This document shows positions 18,774 through 32,412 of a stretch of 64,000 nucleotides of DNA, piece by piece (positions within the stretch are counted from its first letter, which is position 1; every line of letters starts with the position of its first letter). The stretch covers positions 62,001 to 126,000 of the forward strand of contig NZ_WIAX01000013.1 of the NCBI RefSeq assembly GCF_009467795.1. The letters are read 5' to 3'. This stretch comes from Nesterenkonia halophila (lineage in GTDB: Bacteria; Actinomycetota; Actinomycetes; Actinomycetales; Micrococcaceae). A program made the position numbers and the translations under genes. Under the pieces are notes generated by a model. The model was not told where the DNA came from. It searched no databases and saw nothing but the letters and a program-made list of their open reading frames with translations.

Positions 18774-19957
18774 GGGCCATGGCCGTCGCTCGCCATCCCG
18801 CCGGCCCTGCCGAGCCCGCCGACGACGGCGGCCGACGCTCCCGCCGCCGCTCGGACCGCACCGGCAGCCCGGCCCGCTCCGCCCGGCCCGCATCCCGCCC
18901 GCGCGCCGGCGGACGACTGCACGGCCTCGACGTCGCGCGCTCACTGGCGATCATCGGGATGGTCGCCGTCAACGTGGGACCGCGCGGAGCCGAGGGCCTC
19001 CTCGGCACCCTCCACGACCTCCCGCTGGGGCGCGCCTCGCTGCTGTTCATGCTCCTCGCCGGCATCGGCATGTCGCTGATGACCCGGACCGTGCGGCGAC
19101 CACGCCGCGCCCCGCTGCCGTGGGCGACGATCCTGTGGCGGGCCGCGCTGCTGCTCGTCGGCGGACTGGCCCTGCAGCTGGCCGCCCACGAGGCCAGCGT
19201 CATCCTGCCGGTCTACGGCATCCTGTTCCTCGCCAGCCTGCCGCTGCTGCGCGCCCCCGCCTGGCTGCTCGGCACTCTGGCCGCCGCCCTGCTCGCTCTG
19301 GGGCCGGTCCTCTGGCTGGCGCTGCGGAGCGGCACCGACGCGTTCGCCGTCGCGGAGCCGACGCTGCTGGATCCTCCGGACGAGATCCTGCGAGGGATCC
19401 TCGTCACGGGGTCCTATCCCCTGGTGGTGTGGGCTGCGCCCTTCGTCGCGGGCCTGCTGCTCGGACGCCTGGACCTGCGCAGCCCGACCCTCCAGCGACA
19501 GCTGGTCCTGTGGGGCGCGGTGACGGCGGTGGCCGCGTACTCCCTCTCCCGGCTCCTGGTCCTGCTCCTCGGGGAGCCGGACCGCAGCGTGGGACTGCAC
19601 CGGCTGATCTCGGCGACGGCGCACTCCCAGATGCCGCTCTGGCTGATCTCCAGCACCGGGGCCGCGCTCTTCGTGCTGGGCCTGTGCCTGATGGGCGAGT
19701 CGCTCGCCGCCCGGCGCCTCTCGGCGCTCGCCGCGGCCGGACGCCTCTCGCTGACCCTCTACGTCGGCCATCTGGTCGCCCTGGCGCTGGTCGTCCGTCC
19801 GGGGCCCGATTCGCTGGCCGGCGGCATCCTGACCACCGTCGTGATCTGCCTGGCCTCGGTGGTCTTCGCCTGGCTCTGGACCAGGCGCTTCTCCGCCGGG
19901 CCGCTGGAACGACTGCTGCGCCTGCCCCGCCGGGGCGCCCGTCGAGCGGCGAGCTGA
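18770..19957 (+). CDS. DUF418-like acyltransferase-family membrane protein
   Basis: Multi-pass inner-membrane protein of 395 residues, unknown substrate. After a basic, disordered N-terminus (about 45 residues) comes RLHGLDVARSLAIIGMVAVN, the opening common to DUF418/DUF1624 proteins, then about ten hydrophobic segments and a closing LSLTLYVGHLVAL with the family's conserved Tyr and His. Some relatives are linked to acetyl transfer to sugars, but no activity can be assigned. The ATG overlaps the gamma-glutamyltransferase stop (ATGA), so the two are co-translated. A later ATG at 18779 is also possible. A long hairpin (repeat family A) follows 17 bases after the stop. Confidence 0.8.
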   Translation: MRAMAVARHPAGPAEPADDGGRRSRRRSDRTGSPARSARPASRPRAGGRLHGLDVARSLAIIGMVAVNVGPRGAEGLLGTLHDLPLGRASLLFMLLAGIGMSLMTRTVRRPRRAPLPWATILWRAALLLVGGLALQLAAHEASVILPVYGILFLASLPLLRAPAWLLGTLAAALLALGPVLWLALRSGTDAFAVAEPTLLDPPDEILRGILVTGSYPLVVWAAPFVAGLLLGRLDLRSPTLQRQLVLWGAVTAVAAYSLSRLLVLLLGEPDRSVGLHRLISATAHSQMPLWLISSTGAALFVLGLCLMGESLAARRLSALAAAGRLSLTLYVGHLVALALVVRPGPDSLAGGILTTVVICLASVVFAWLWTRRFSAGPLERLLRLPRRGARRAAS

Positions 19958-19970
19958 ACAGCCCCGCACC

Positions 19971-20040
19971 CCGGGGGATGACTCGGCGGAACGTGTGGGA
20001 ATGCGTCGGCGTTCCCACACGTTCCGCCGAGTCATCCCCG
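19971..20040. repeat. Extragenic palindrome, family A, copy 1
   Basis: Arms 19974-20001 and 20012-20039 are a perfect 28-bp inverted repeat beginning GGGGATGACTCGGCGG and containing GTGTGGGAA. With one wobble pair and two more pairs the stem reaches 31 bp around the tetraloop GTCG. It lies between two genes on the plus strand. The second copy is at 49659-49718. It could act as a terminator here, but the second copy lies between divergent genes. Confidence 0.85.
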
Positions 20041-20055
20041 CCGCAGCCCGTCCCG

Positions 20056-20075
20056 TAGTCTGGTGACCGGTCACC
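20056..20075 (+). promoter_or_regulatory. lacI-type gene promoter -10 with palindromic operator
   Basis: TAGTCT (20056-20061) is followed directly by the perfect 14-bp palindrome GGTGACCGGTCACC (20062-20075), at the expected transcription start. The CG-rich centre and position suit self-control by the LacI-family protein encoded 32 bases downstream. Confidence 0.5.
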
Positions 20076-20106
20076 CCCGCCGACGTCCCTCCCAGAGGTC
20101 TCCGCC

Positions 20107-21198
20107 ATGGCATCCGAGTCGTCCCCGCCCGCCGGCCCGTCGAGCCCCGCGACGCCTCGCCGTCGCCCGACGATCCGCGAGGTCGCCCGGCGCGCCGGCG
20201 TCTCCCACCAGACCGTCTCCCGCCATCTGAAGGGGGACACGACGGTGAACGAGCAGCTCGCCGCGACGATCCAGGACGCGATCGAGGCCCTGGACTACCG
20301 GCCGAACCTCGTCGCGCGGGCGATGCGCAACCACCGCACCGGCCGCCTGGCGGTGCTGCTGCCACCGGGCAGCGCGATCAGCTCGCTGGAGATCCTCTCC
20401 GGAGCCAAGGAGATCGCCGACGCCGGCGAGTACGTCCTGGAGGTCGTCACCGTCAGCGGCTCGGCCGAGATGCGCGACCGGCGCGCCCTGGAGCTGCGCG
20501 ACTCGCGGCTCTTCGAGGGCGTGCTGGCGCTGACCTCGCTGAGCGACCTGCCCCAGCCCGACGACGGGCGGGTTCCGCTGGTGACCATGCCCCTCTACGA
20601 CGAGGCGATGCGCGGCATCGGGGCGCTGGCCTCGGCCGGCCCCGAGCACGAGATCATCTCCCGGCTGGCCGAGTTGGGCCACCGCCGCTTCCTGCACCTG
20701 GCGGGGAACTATGCCCACGCCGGTGCGATGCGACGCCGCGACATGTACCTGCAGACCATCGAGGAGCTCGGCCTGGAGTCCGCCGGCGTGGTCGACTGCG
20801 GCTGGGACGGCGACGCGGCGCGCCGGGCCGTGGCCGACCTCCCCGCCGACAGCGGGATCACCGCGATCATCGCCGCCAACGACATCCTCGCCACCGCGGC
20901 GGTCAGCGGGGCGGTCCGTCGCGGCTGGAACGTCCCGGAGGAGCTGAGCATCACCGGCTGGGACGACACTCGCGTCGCGGCGGTGACCACCCCGTCGATG
21001 ACCACGGTCGCGGTCCACCACGCGGAGCTCGGCCGGCGGCTGATGCGCCACCTGCTCGACGTCGTCGCCTCGCGGCGCCGCGGCGCCGACGACGCCTCGG
21101 ATCCGGCACCGTCGCCGCTGGAGGACGACTGGCGGCTGGCCGAGGTCATCTGGCGCGAGTCCACAGGACCGGCGCCGCAGACTCCGCCCGCACGATGA
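20107..21198 (+). CDS. LacI-family transcriptional regulator
   Basis: Sugar-responsive repressor of 363 residues. The N-terminal helix-turn-helix reads TIREVARRAGVSHQTVSRHL with the hinge helix YRPNLVARAMRNH; a periplasmic-binding-protein-like core follows, ending with the typical SITGWDDTRVAAVTTPSMTTV block, split as SITGWDDTRVAAV and TTPSMTTVAV. The DNA-reading residues SHQTVS differ slightly from the usual SxxTVS only in SH. The start has AGAGG eight bases upstream. The likely targets are its own promoter and the sugar transport/beta-galactosidase operon downstream, though the alkaline phosphatase gene lies between. Confidence 0.92.
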   Translation: MASESSPPAGPSSPATPRRRPTIREVARRAGVSHQTVSRHLKGDTTVNEQLAATIQDAIEALDYRPNLVARAMRNHRTGRLAVLLPPGSAISSLEILSGAKEIADAGEYVLEVVTVSGSAEMRDRRALELRDSRLFEGVLALTSLSDLPQPDDGRVPLVTMPLYDEAMRGIGALASAGPEHEIISRLAELGHRRFLHLAGNYAHAGAMRRRDMYLQTIEELGLESAGVVDCGWDGDAARRAVADLPADSGITAIIAANDILATAAVSGAVRRGWNVPEELSITGWDDTRVAAVTTPSMTTVAVHHAELGRRLMRHLLDVVASRRRGADDASDPAPSPLEDDWRLAEVIWRESTGPAPQTPPAR

Positions 21199-21266
21199 GC
21201 TCCGGAGACCCGGGCGCGGCGCCGGCGCACCCGGGCCTCTTCCTGGACATCGCCTCTCAGCTTCCA

Positions 21267-21310
21267 GTTCATCGGCTGGTCGTCACCTGTCAACACCAGA
21301 TCCCTAGAGT
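21267..21310 (+). promoter_or_regulatory. PHO-box-like direct repeats and -10 box of the alkaline phosphatase gene
   Basis: Three adjacent 11-base units, GTTCATCGGCT, GGTCGTCACCT and GTCAACACCAG (21267-21299), resemble the direct repeats bound by PhoP in actinobacteria (G-G/T-TCA...). A -10 box TAGAGT follows at 21305-21310, with the repeats in place of the -35 region. Confidence 0.55.
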
Positions 21311-21349
21311 GCTCGGACGGCAGCAACACCCCTATCGATGAGGAGAAAC

Positions 21350-22741
21350 ATGTCGCACTCGCACTCCCGCCTCCGGCGCGGCGCCGGCCTGGCCGCCGTC
21401 GTCACCGTCGGTCTCGCCGGGCTGACCGCCTGCGCGCCGTCCGACGGCTCCACCGACGACACGGGCGAGGCCTCAGCACCGAAGAACGTGATCTACATGA
21501 TCGGCGACGGGATGGGATACAACCACCTCTCGGCGACGAACCTCTACGAGAGCGGCCAGACCCGCTACCAGCTCGACGGCGAGGCCGACCCGGAGACGCT
21601 CGAGGAGCAGCCCGGCGACGCGGTCCAGACCTATGAGGAGTGGGACCACTACGCGCTGAGCACCTTCCCCGCCGGCGGCGAGTACGACCCCGAGGCCGCC
21701 TGGTCCAGCCACGACTGGGTGCAGTCGGGCGCCACAGACTCCGCCGCCGCCGGCACGGCGATGGCCACCGGGGAGAAGACCGAGAACGGCGTGCTGGGCC
21801 TGGACGCGGACGGCGAGAGCGCGGAGAACCTCTCCGAGCGCGCCGTCGCCACCGGCCGCTCGGCCGGCGTGGTCAGCTCCGTGCCCTTCAGCCACGCCAC
21901 CCCGGCCGCCTGGGCGGCCCACGACGAGTCGCGGGAGAACTACCACGCCATCGCCTCGGAGATGATCGACTCCGACCTGGACGTCATCTTCGGCGCCGGC
22001 CACCCGCACTACGACGACGACAGCCAGCAGGTCGACGACGCCGACTACTCCTACATCTCCGAGGAGGACTACCAGCGGCTCAGCGAGGGCGAGACTGACT
22101 TCACCTTCACCGACGAGGACGCCGACTTCAGCGCCTACGCCGACGGCGAGGACGTTCCCGAGCGCGCCTTCGGCCTGGCCCAGGCGGCGTCGACGCTGCA
22201 GCAGGCCCGCTCCGCCGAGGGCGATCAGCCCTATGCGGCTGAGGCGAACGACGTCGTCGACCTGACGACGATGTCCGAGGCCGCGCTGAACGTCCTCGGA
22301 CAGAACGAGGAGGGCTTCCACCTGATGGTCGAGGGCGGCGCCATCGACTGGGCCGGCCACGCCAACGAGTCCGCCCGCGACATCGAGGAGACGCAGAGCT
22401 TCAACAACGCCGTGGACGCCGTCGTCGACTGGGTCGAGGCCGAATCCTCCTGGGAGGAGACGATGGTCGTCGTCACCGCCGACCACGAGACCGGCTACCT
22501 GGCCGGCTCGGAGGACGACCCCGGCTTCAGCCCGATGACCGGCGAGGCCGACGAGATGCCGGACTCCGCCTGGTACTCCGAGGACCACACCAACCAGGTG
22601 GTGCCCTTCTTCGTCCGCGGCGCCGGGGCCGAGACCTTCGGCGACGAGGTCGTCGGCACCGATCCGGTGCGCGGCGACTATCTGGACAACACCGTCGTCG
22701 CCGACGTGCTGATGGACGACCTCTGGGCCACGGAGGACTGA
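21350..22741 (+). CDS. Alkaline phosphatase, lipoprotein
   Basis: Releases phosphate from organic esters at the outer face of the membrane. The 463-residue precursor starts with a lipoprotein signal ending LTAC (about residue 27). Metal-site motifs follow: NVIYMIGDGMGYNH, the catalytic Ser in GATDSAAAGTAMATGEKT, HATPAAWAAHDESR, GGAIDWAGHAN and VVVTADHETG. The protein is rich in Asp and Glu, which may reflect a salt-tolerant lifestyle. The ATG at 21350 is preferred over one at 21338 because AGGAGA lies seven bases before it. PHO-box-like repeats upstream suggest induction by phosphate shortage. Confidence 0.93.
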   Translation: MSHSHSRLRRGAGLAAVVTVGLAGLTACAPSDGSTDDTGEASAPKNVIYMIGDGMGYNHLSATNLYESGQTRYQLDGEADPETLEEQPGDAVQTYEEWDHYALSTFPAGGEYDPEAAWSSHDWVQSGATDSAAAGTAMATGEKTENGVLGLDADGESAENLSERAVATGRSAGVVSSVPFSHATPAAWAAHDESRENYHAIASEMIDSDLDVIFGAGHPHYDDDSQQVDDADYSYISEEDYQRLSEGETDFTFTDEDADFSAYADGEDVPERAFGLAQAASTLQQARSAEGDQPYAAEANDVVDLTTMSEAALNVLGQNEEGFHLMVEGGAIDWAGHANESARDIEETQSFNNAVDAVVDWVEAESSWEETMVVVTADHETGYLAGSEDDPGFSPMTGEADEMPDSAWYSEDHTNQVVPFFVRGAGAETFGDEVVGTDPVRGDYLDNTVVADVLMDDLWATED

Positions 22742-22766
22742 TCCGCCCGCCGGCCTGACTCGGGAT

Positions 22767-22804
22767 GCGGCGCCTGCCCCCGTGTGCACGGGGTCAGGCG
22801 CCGC
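22767..22804. terminator. Strong hairpin between converging genes
   Basis: GCGGCGCCTG-C-CCCCGTG pairs with CACGGGG-T-CAGGCGCCGC, 17 pairs with one mismatch, between the alkaline phosphatase stop and the beta-galactosidase stop. Probably works in both directions; no T run. Confidence 0.6.
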
Positions 22805-22810
22805 GTCGTC

Positions 22811-27850
<5,040 letters not shown>

Positions 27851-27854
<4 letters not shown>

Positions 27855-29212
27855 CGCGCGGCCCTCCGGATCGTCAGCCCTTTCTCGCGGAAGACCTCCA
27901 TGGTGTCCGCCTCCGCCTGGACGACGGCGTCGACCAGGGAGGTGCCGCCGGCCTTTCCGCGGAAGGCGTCGGCCAGCACATTGAAGGTCTGCTGGGTGGT
28001 CGGCCACCACTGCCAGTCCGGGTTCTGCTGTTCGGCGGCCGGGGCGAAGATCTCGGTGTTGTAGGCCTGGCCTCCGAAGAATTCGCTGCCCCCCTGCCGC
28101 GGCGCCCCGATGTGCCCGGGATTCGCCGACCAGCCGATGCCGCTGTGCTCGATCAGCCCGTCGATGCCCGCCGCGCTGGAGTTCAGCCACACGGCGAACT
28201 CCATGGCCTCACGCGGGTGGGCACTGTTCGCCAGCACGGCCGTGGTGGATCCGCCCAGCTGGGCCGAGCCGTAGCCGGAGGGCCACTGCGGCAGCGGAGC
28301 CACCCGCCACTTCCCCTCGGCGTCGCTGACGCCCTCCAGCAGGGCGTCGCCCCAGGAGGCGCTCATCAGCGTGGCGATCCGGCCCTCGGCCGCCGCGGCG
28401 AACCAGCCGGGCGAGAAGGGCTGCAGCTGGGTGGAGACGATGCCGTCGTCGATGGCCGCGTCGAAGAACCGGGCCACCTCCAGCGTGGACTCGCCGGCCA
28501 TGTCGATGACCCAGCCCTCGTCCTCCGCGCTCAGCCAGACCGCGCCGGCCTGCATGGCGTGCGCGGCGAAGACCGAGGTGTCGGCCAGCGGGAAGGTGCC
28601 CATGAATCGTCCGGCGTCGCGGACCTCCGCGCCGATCTCGGCCCACTGCCGCCAGGTCTCCGGCGGAGCGGCGCCGACCTCCTCGAGGAGGTCGGGACGG
28701 TGATAGAGCGCCGTGGGCCCGGAGTCCTGCGGGACGCCGTAGACTCCTCCGGCGAAGCTGACCTGCCCCCAGAGCGTGGGATCGAAGCGGTCGGCGTAGT
28801 CGTCGATGCCGTATCGGCCGAGGTCGACCACCCCGTCGACCAGCATGAATTCGGGGATGCTCCGCATCTCGACCTGCGCAAGGTCCGGACCGGAGCCGGC
28901 GGCGAGCGCGCTGTAGAGCTTCTGGTAGCCGCCGTCGTTGCCGCCGGGGATCCAGGAGATCTCGACCTGGATGCGGGGGTTCTCGGCATTCCACACGTCG
29001 GCGACGGCCTGCAGCTCCTTCAACCAGGCCCAGTAGGTCAGCGTCACCGTCTCGTCGGGACCGGCCGGCGGAACCGTCGGTTCGGTGTTCACCGACGAGG
29101 TGCCCGGCACCGTGCAGCCGGCGAGCGCGGCCGCTCCGGCGCCGAGTCCAAGGCCCAGGCCGCCGCGGAGCAGGCTGCGGCGAGTCACCGGCGGTCGAGG
29201 GCGGGCCGTCAT
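27851..29212 (-). CDS. Sugar-binding lipoprotein of ABC transporter (Tat signal)
   Basis: Captures the sugar outside the membrane and delivers it to the two permeases. The 453-residue precursor has a twin-arginine signal (VTRRSLLRGGLGLGLG) ending in the lipobox LAGC, so it is exported folded and lipid-anchored. The rest is a family 1 extracellular solute-binding protein: TLTYWAWLKELQAVADVWN, PDLAQVEMRSIPEFM, and YGVPQDSGPTALYHRPDLLEE-type blocks. The ATG at 29212 precedes the signal directly; upstream in-frame starts would extend into the promoter. Being first behind a strong promoter and coupled to the permeases and beta-galactosidase, it probably binds a galactoside. Confidence 0.92.
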
Positions 29213-29322
29213 GGATGCGCTCCTCGCGGCGAGCCGATCGCTGCACTGGTCATCGACGCTCCTCCCGCCTGGCCAGGGCCTCATCACCCGGCTACTCCCA
29301 CAAAAACGAACAGGTGCGATCA

Positions 29323-29351
29323 ACTATCAACGAGAGTCCTCATCGTGTCAA
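29323..29351 (-). promoter_or_regulatory. Promoter of the sugar transport/beta-galactosidase operon
   Basis: On the minus strand TTGACA (29346-29351) and GATAGT (29323-29328) are separated by exactly 17 bases, the best consensus promoter in the window. About 105 bases of leader follow, with the direct repeat GTTGATAGTTGAT overlapping the -10 as a possible regulator site. Confidence 0.75.
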
Positions 29352-29432
29352 GAGTCACACCCGTGTTCGGCGCGATCTGACGTGGCCCCGACGCATGGCC
29401 GCCCCAGCGTTGCCCTCCGGCCGCCGGCGCGC

Positions 29433-29438
29433 CAGACT
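29433..29438 (+). promoter_or_regulatory. Weak -10 box of the nitrilase-family gene
   Basis: CAGACT ends six bases before the ATG at 29445; it departs from TANNNT in the first base. Confidence 0.3.
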
Positions 29439-29444
29439 GACAGG

Positions 29445-30305
29445 ATGCGCATCGCTCTGCTGCAGGCCGCCGCCGTCCCGCTCGACGTCGACCACGACCT
29501 GGCCGTGATCGACGCGGCCGCGGCCGACGCCGCCGCCCGCGGCGCCGAGCTGCTGCTCACCCCGGAGCTCTTCCCCGTCGGCTATGCCCCAGCGCGGATC
29601 CGCGCCGAGCTGACCGACACGACGATCGAGGACGCCGCCGTCCGCCTGGCGGCGATCGCCCGGCGCCACGGCATCGCCCTGGTGCACAGCCTCCCCTCGC
29701 CCGCCGACCCGCACCGCGGCATCACCGCGACGCTGGTCGACGCCGCGGGGACGGTCCGCGGCGTGCACACCAAGACGCACCTCTTCGGCCCGGCCGAGCA
29801 GGAGGCCTTCCGCCCCGGCGAGGCGCGGCCGCCGCTGGTCGAGCTCGGCGGCCTGACCCTGGGACTGCTGATCTGCTACGAAGTCGAGTTCCCCGAGACG
29901 GTGCGCGATCTGGCCGTCCGCGGCGCCGACGTCGTGCTGGTCCCGACGGCTCTGGCGGGCTGCCCGACGGTGGCGCGCACCCTGGTGCCGGCGCGGGCCG
30001 TCGAGAACGGGATCACCGTCGCCTACGCCAATCACTGCGGCCTCGAGGACGGGCTGGTCTTCGACGGCGAGAGCGTCGTCGCCGGCCCCGACGGCGCCCC
30101 GGCGCCGCGCCTCGAGGCCGGCCCCGAACCCGCGTCGTCGTCGGCAGAGGTCGCCCCGGCCCGCGCCGGCGGCGATCCGGAGCTGCTCGTCGCCGAGGTC
30201 GGTCCCGCCCGCGGACACCTGACCCCGCACCAGGACCCGGACGGCCCCTGGTACCTGCACGACCGCCGCCCCGCGCTCTACCGCCGCTGGGCGGAGGAGG
30301 ACTGA
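29445..30305 (+). CDS. Carbon-nitrogen hydrolase (nitrilase superfamily)
   Basis: Predicted amidase or nitrilase-type hydrolase of 286 residues. The catalytic triad is visible: Glu41 in LLLTPELFP, Lys110 in HTKTHLFG and Cys144 in LLICYEVEFPE. A segment of about 30 residues (PAPRLEAGPEPASSSAEVAP) before the last strand is unusual for the family and looks like an insertion. The start at 29445 places the family's opening RIALLQ at the N-terminus. It is divergent from the sugar operon. The substrate is unknown; omega-amidase-like proteins are the nearest in general pattern. Confidence 0.88.
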   Translation: MRIALLQAAAVPLDVDHDLAVIDAAAADAAARGAELLLTPELFPVGYAPARIRAELTDTTIEDAAVRLAAIARRHGIALVHSLPSPADPHRGITATLVDAAGTVRGVHTKTHLFGPAEQEAFRPGEARPPLVELGGLTLGLLICYEVEFPETVRDLAVRGADVVLVPTALAGCPTVARTLVPARAVENGITVAYANHCGLEDGLVFDGESVVAGPDGAPAPRLEAGPEPASSSAEVAPARAGGDPELLVAEVGPARGHLTPHQDPDGPWYLHDRRPALYRRWAEED

Positions 30306-30366
30306 CCGTGCGGAATCAGCCTTCGGACTGATGGCGCCGGCGCGGTGCTCGGCCAGGATGGAGACC

Positions 30367-30915
30367 ATGATCGAGCTGCTCTCCGCCGACACCCTGCTCG
30401 CCGCCCAGTCCTCGGGCCTGCCCGAGGACCACTGGATCGGTCAGCTGCAGCGCTGGACCGACTCGCTGCCCGGGGCCGTGCAGTGGCTGGGCATCATCCT
30501 CATCTCCGCGATCCCCTTCGTGGAGTCCTACTTCGGCGCCCCCATCGGGGTGATCGTCGGCCTGCATCCGGCGGTCGCAGTGGCGACGGCGACAGTGGGC
30601 AACATGCTCTCGCTGGTCGTCGTGGTGTATCTGGCCCACTGGGTGCGCACGGCGATCCTGCACCGCCGCGACCCCGACCGCACCGCGAACGATTCGTCGA
30701 AGCGCGAACGGGTGCAGAAGATCTTCGACCGTTTCGGCATCCCCGGGGTGAGCATCCTGGGGCCGCTGGCGCTGCCCAGCCAGATCACCGCCCCGCTGAT
30801 GGTCTCCTTCGGCGCGAATCGGCATGCCGTGATGATCTGGATGCTGGTCTCGGTGGTCCTGTGGGGCACCGGATTCGCCCTGCTCGGCGTCGGCCTGCTG
30901 CGCCTGATCGCCTGA
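30367..30915 (+). CDS. Small multidrug-export-like membrane protein (PF06695 type)
   Basis: Inner-membrane protein of 182 residues with four to five hydrophobic segments. GLHPAVAVATATVGNMLSLV, the basic loop with KIFDRFGIPGVSILGPLALP and the closing WMLVSVVLWGTGFALLG follow the pattern of the Sm_multidrug_ex family, whose transport role is weakly supported. PFVESYFGAPIG near residue 50 carries the conserved acidic residue. ATG at 30367 is preferred because GGATGGAG lies just upstream; ATGs at 30331 and 30358 are in frame. It follows the nitrilase gene after 61 bases and may share its transcript. Confidence 0.7.
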   Translation: MIELLSADTLLAAQSSGLPEDHWIGQLQRWTDSLPGAVQWLGIILISAIPFVESYFGAPIGVIVGLHPAVAVATATVGNMLSLVVVVYLAHWVRTAILHRRDPDRTANDSSKRERVQKIFDRFGIPGVSILGPLALPSQITAPLMVSFGANRHAVMIWMLVSVVLWGTGFALLGVGLLRLIA

Positions 30916-30961
30916 TCGCCCAGCGCCGCCCGCCGGCGCCGCCCCGTCCGCGCGAGCGCCG

Positions 30962-32101
30962 TCAGCGCTGCTCGGCGTCGCGCGGATAGCGCCGCAGCTC
31001 GCGGCTGCCCTGGGTGAGCCCCTCCAGATCGGCCTCCGGGTCGAAGTTCGACCCGATCGCCCCGGCGACGGTGCCCATCGAGGCCGCCAGCCAGGCGATG
31101 TCGACGTAGTTCAACAGCGTCCCGTCCAGCCCTTCCTGGGTCTGGGCCATGTACGTCGGATCGATCAGCAGCAGCGAGATCACCAGGATCCCGGCGAAGA
31201 GCAGCAGGTAGAGCATGGCCACGCTCACCAGCAGGCTAAGCACTGTCGCCACGGTGTACATCACCGCCAGCCGGCGGCCGCCGGCCGATCCGGGGCCGTC
31301 CCAGAGGCGGTTGCGCAGCATCAGCCACAGCACGAGCCCGAGGATCGCCAGCCCGGTGATGACCGCCAGCCGCCAGCTGGGCAGGGCTTCGGCGATCCCC
31401 CAGATCGACCCGTAGAAGACGCCGAAGGCCCCGGTGGCGCTGGCGGCGGCGAAGACGCCGGAGAGCTTGGGCAGCGAGAGCATCGGCTCGTTGCTCACCG
31501 CGATGCCCAGCGTCATCCACACTCGGGCGGGCCAGGTGTACCGCGGGGTGATGTAGGCGGAGTCCCGCTCGTCGCCCTGCTCCAGGCGCCAGCCGACGCG
31601 CAGGTGCTCCACGGGTTCCAGAGAGTGCCGGCGCAGCGTGACCAGCGCGCGGTCGAGCTCGCGCCGCAGGCCGTGCATCACGCCCGCCGGACCCTGCACC
31701 GGCAGGGAGATGATCGCCAGCCGCTCGGAGAAGTGCAGCTCGGCGGACTTCGGCCCGCTGGCGCCGATCCGCGGCAGCTCGGTGATGACCACTGTCATCG
31801 ACGCGCTCTCCTCGCGCGCCCACTCCTGGGCCACGTCGACGTCGAGGGTCCCGTCGGAGCGCAGCGGCAGCCGCGTCTGCCGGTGGGTGATCTCATGCTG
31901 CTCGCCCCACTGCCGCGGGCCGCGCCGCAGCAGGCGTCGGACCAGATAGGACGTGCGCCCCGGATCGGAGATGATGGTGACCCGCCCGCCGCGGGGCGAG
32001 CTCTCCTCCACCGCCTCCTCCGCGCGCTGCTCCACGGACCGCCCGGCGTCCTCCCGGGACGACGAGCCGTTCATCTCCGACTGCTCCTGCTCCACGGACA
32101 C
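30962..32101 (-). CDS. Membrane protein of unknown function
   Basis: A 379-residue protein that I cannot place in a named family. The first 40 residues are acidic and Ser/Glu-rich. A soluble domain (about 40-190) contains VTIISDPGRTSYLVRRLLRRG, split as VTIISDPGRT and SYLVRRLLRRG, and ITELPRIGASGPKSAELHFS, suggesting an alpha/beta fold. About four membrane segments follow (residues 205-230, 240-260, 285-325, 335-355) and a charged tail. The GTG start has GGGAGGAG directly upstream, and a minus-strand TAGGAT at 32162-32167 may be its -10. It converges with the small membrane protein gene. Confidence 0.7.
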   Translation of the reverse strand: MSVEQEQSEMNGSSSREDAGRSVEQRAEEAVEESSPRGGRVTIISDPGRTSYLVRRLLRRGPRQWGEQHEITHRQTRLPLRSDGTLDVDVAQEWAREESASMTVVITELPRIGASGPKSAELHFSERLAIISLPVQGPAGVMHGLRRELDRALVTLRRHSLEPVEHLRVGWRLEQGDERDSAYITPRYTWPARVWMTLGIAVSNEPMLSLPKLSGVFAAASATGAFGVFYGSIWGIAEALPSWRLAVITGLAILGLVLWLMLRNRLWDGPGSAGGRRLAVMYTVATVLSLLVSVAMLYLLLFAGILVISLLLIDPTYMAQTQEGLDGTLLNYVDIAWLAASMGTVAGAIGSNFDPEADLEGLTQGSRELRRYPRDAEQR

Positions 32102-32161
32102 GCTCCTCCCTCTCCGCCGACCGCGAGGACCCCGCCGGGTGACGGTGCTGACGACGGCACC

Positions 32162-32167
32162 ATCCTA
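32162..32167 (-). promoter_or_regulatory. Possible -10 box of the unknown membrane protein gene
   Basis: TAGGAT on the minus strand, giving a leader of about 54 bases that ends in a good ribosome site before the GTG at 32101. Confidence 0.4.
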
Positions 32168-32266
32168 GCCCCTGCCGGGAGCACATCCGAGGGCTCGGCG
32201 TCGCCCCGCCGTCGGCGGTGGAGCAGCGCGCACCGGAGCTCCCGCACCCGCCGCCGAACCGGCGAC

Positions 32267-32324
32267 CCCCGAGTTTTCGCAGGATCACCGTGAAACAGCA
32301 CGGTGATCCTGCGAAAACTCGGGG
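32267..32324. repeat. Extragenic palindrome, family B, copy 1
   Basis: A perfect 26-bp inverted repeat: arms 32267-32292 (CCCCGAGTTTTCGCAGG...) and 32299-32324, loop AAACAG. It contains an AT-rich TTTTCGCAGGATCACC block that stands out from the surrounding DNA. A diverged copy is at 35369-35426. Confidence 0.85.
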
Positions 32325-32412
32325 ACCGCCGACGGGACACAGCCGGCGCCGACCCCGCCGGCGAGGTGTTCGGGCCGCACGCCGTCGGGCGGCGCCCGGT
32401 GCCGTCGGCCGC

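Larger units (their letters stand above)
32102..32412. other. Intergenic stretch of 311 bases
   Basis: Both flanking genes are on the minus strand. It holds, right to left, the end of the flavin monooxygenase gene region, repeat family B copy 1 (32267-32324) and the promoter and ribosome site of the membrane protein gene. No coding pattern was recognised. Confidence 0.6.

Noticed and set aside
29085-29444. N-terminal extension of the nitrilase-family gene from 29085
   Set aside because: It would overlap the start and promoter of the divergent sugar operon and adds no family sequence; the family start is at 29445.
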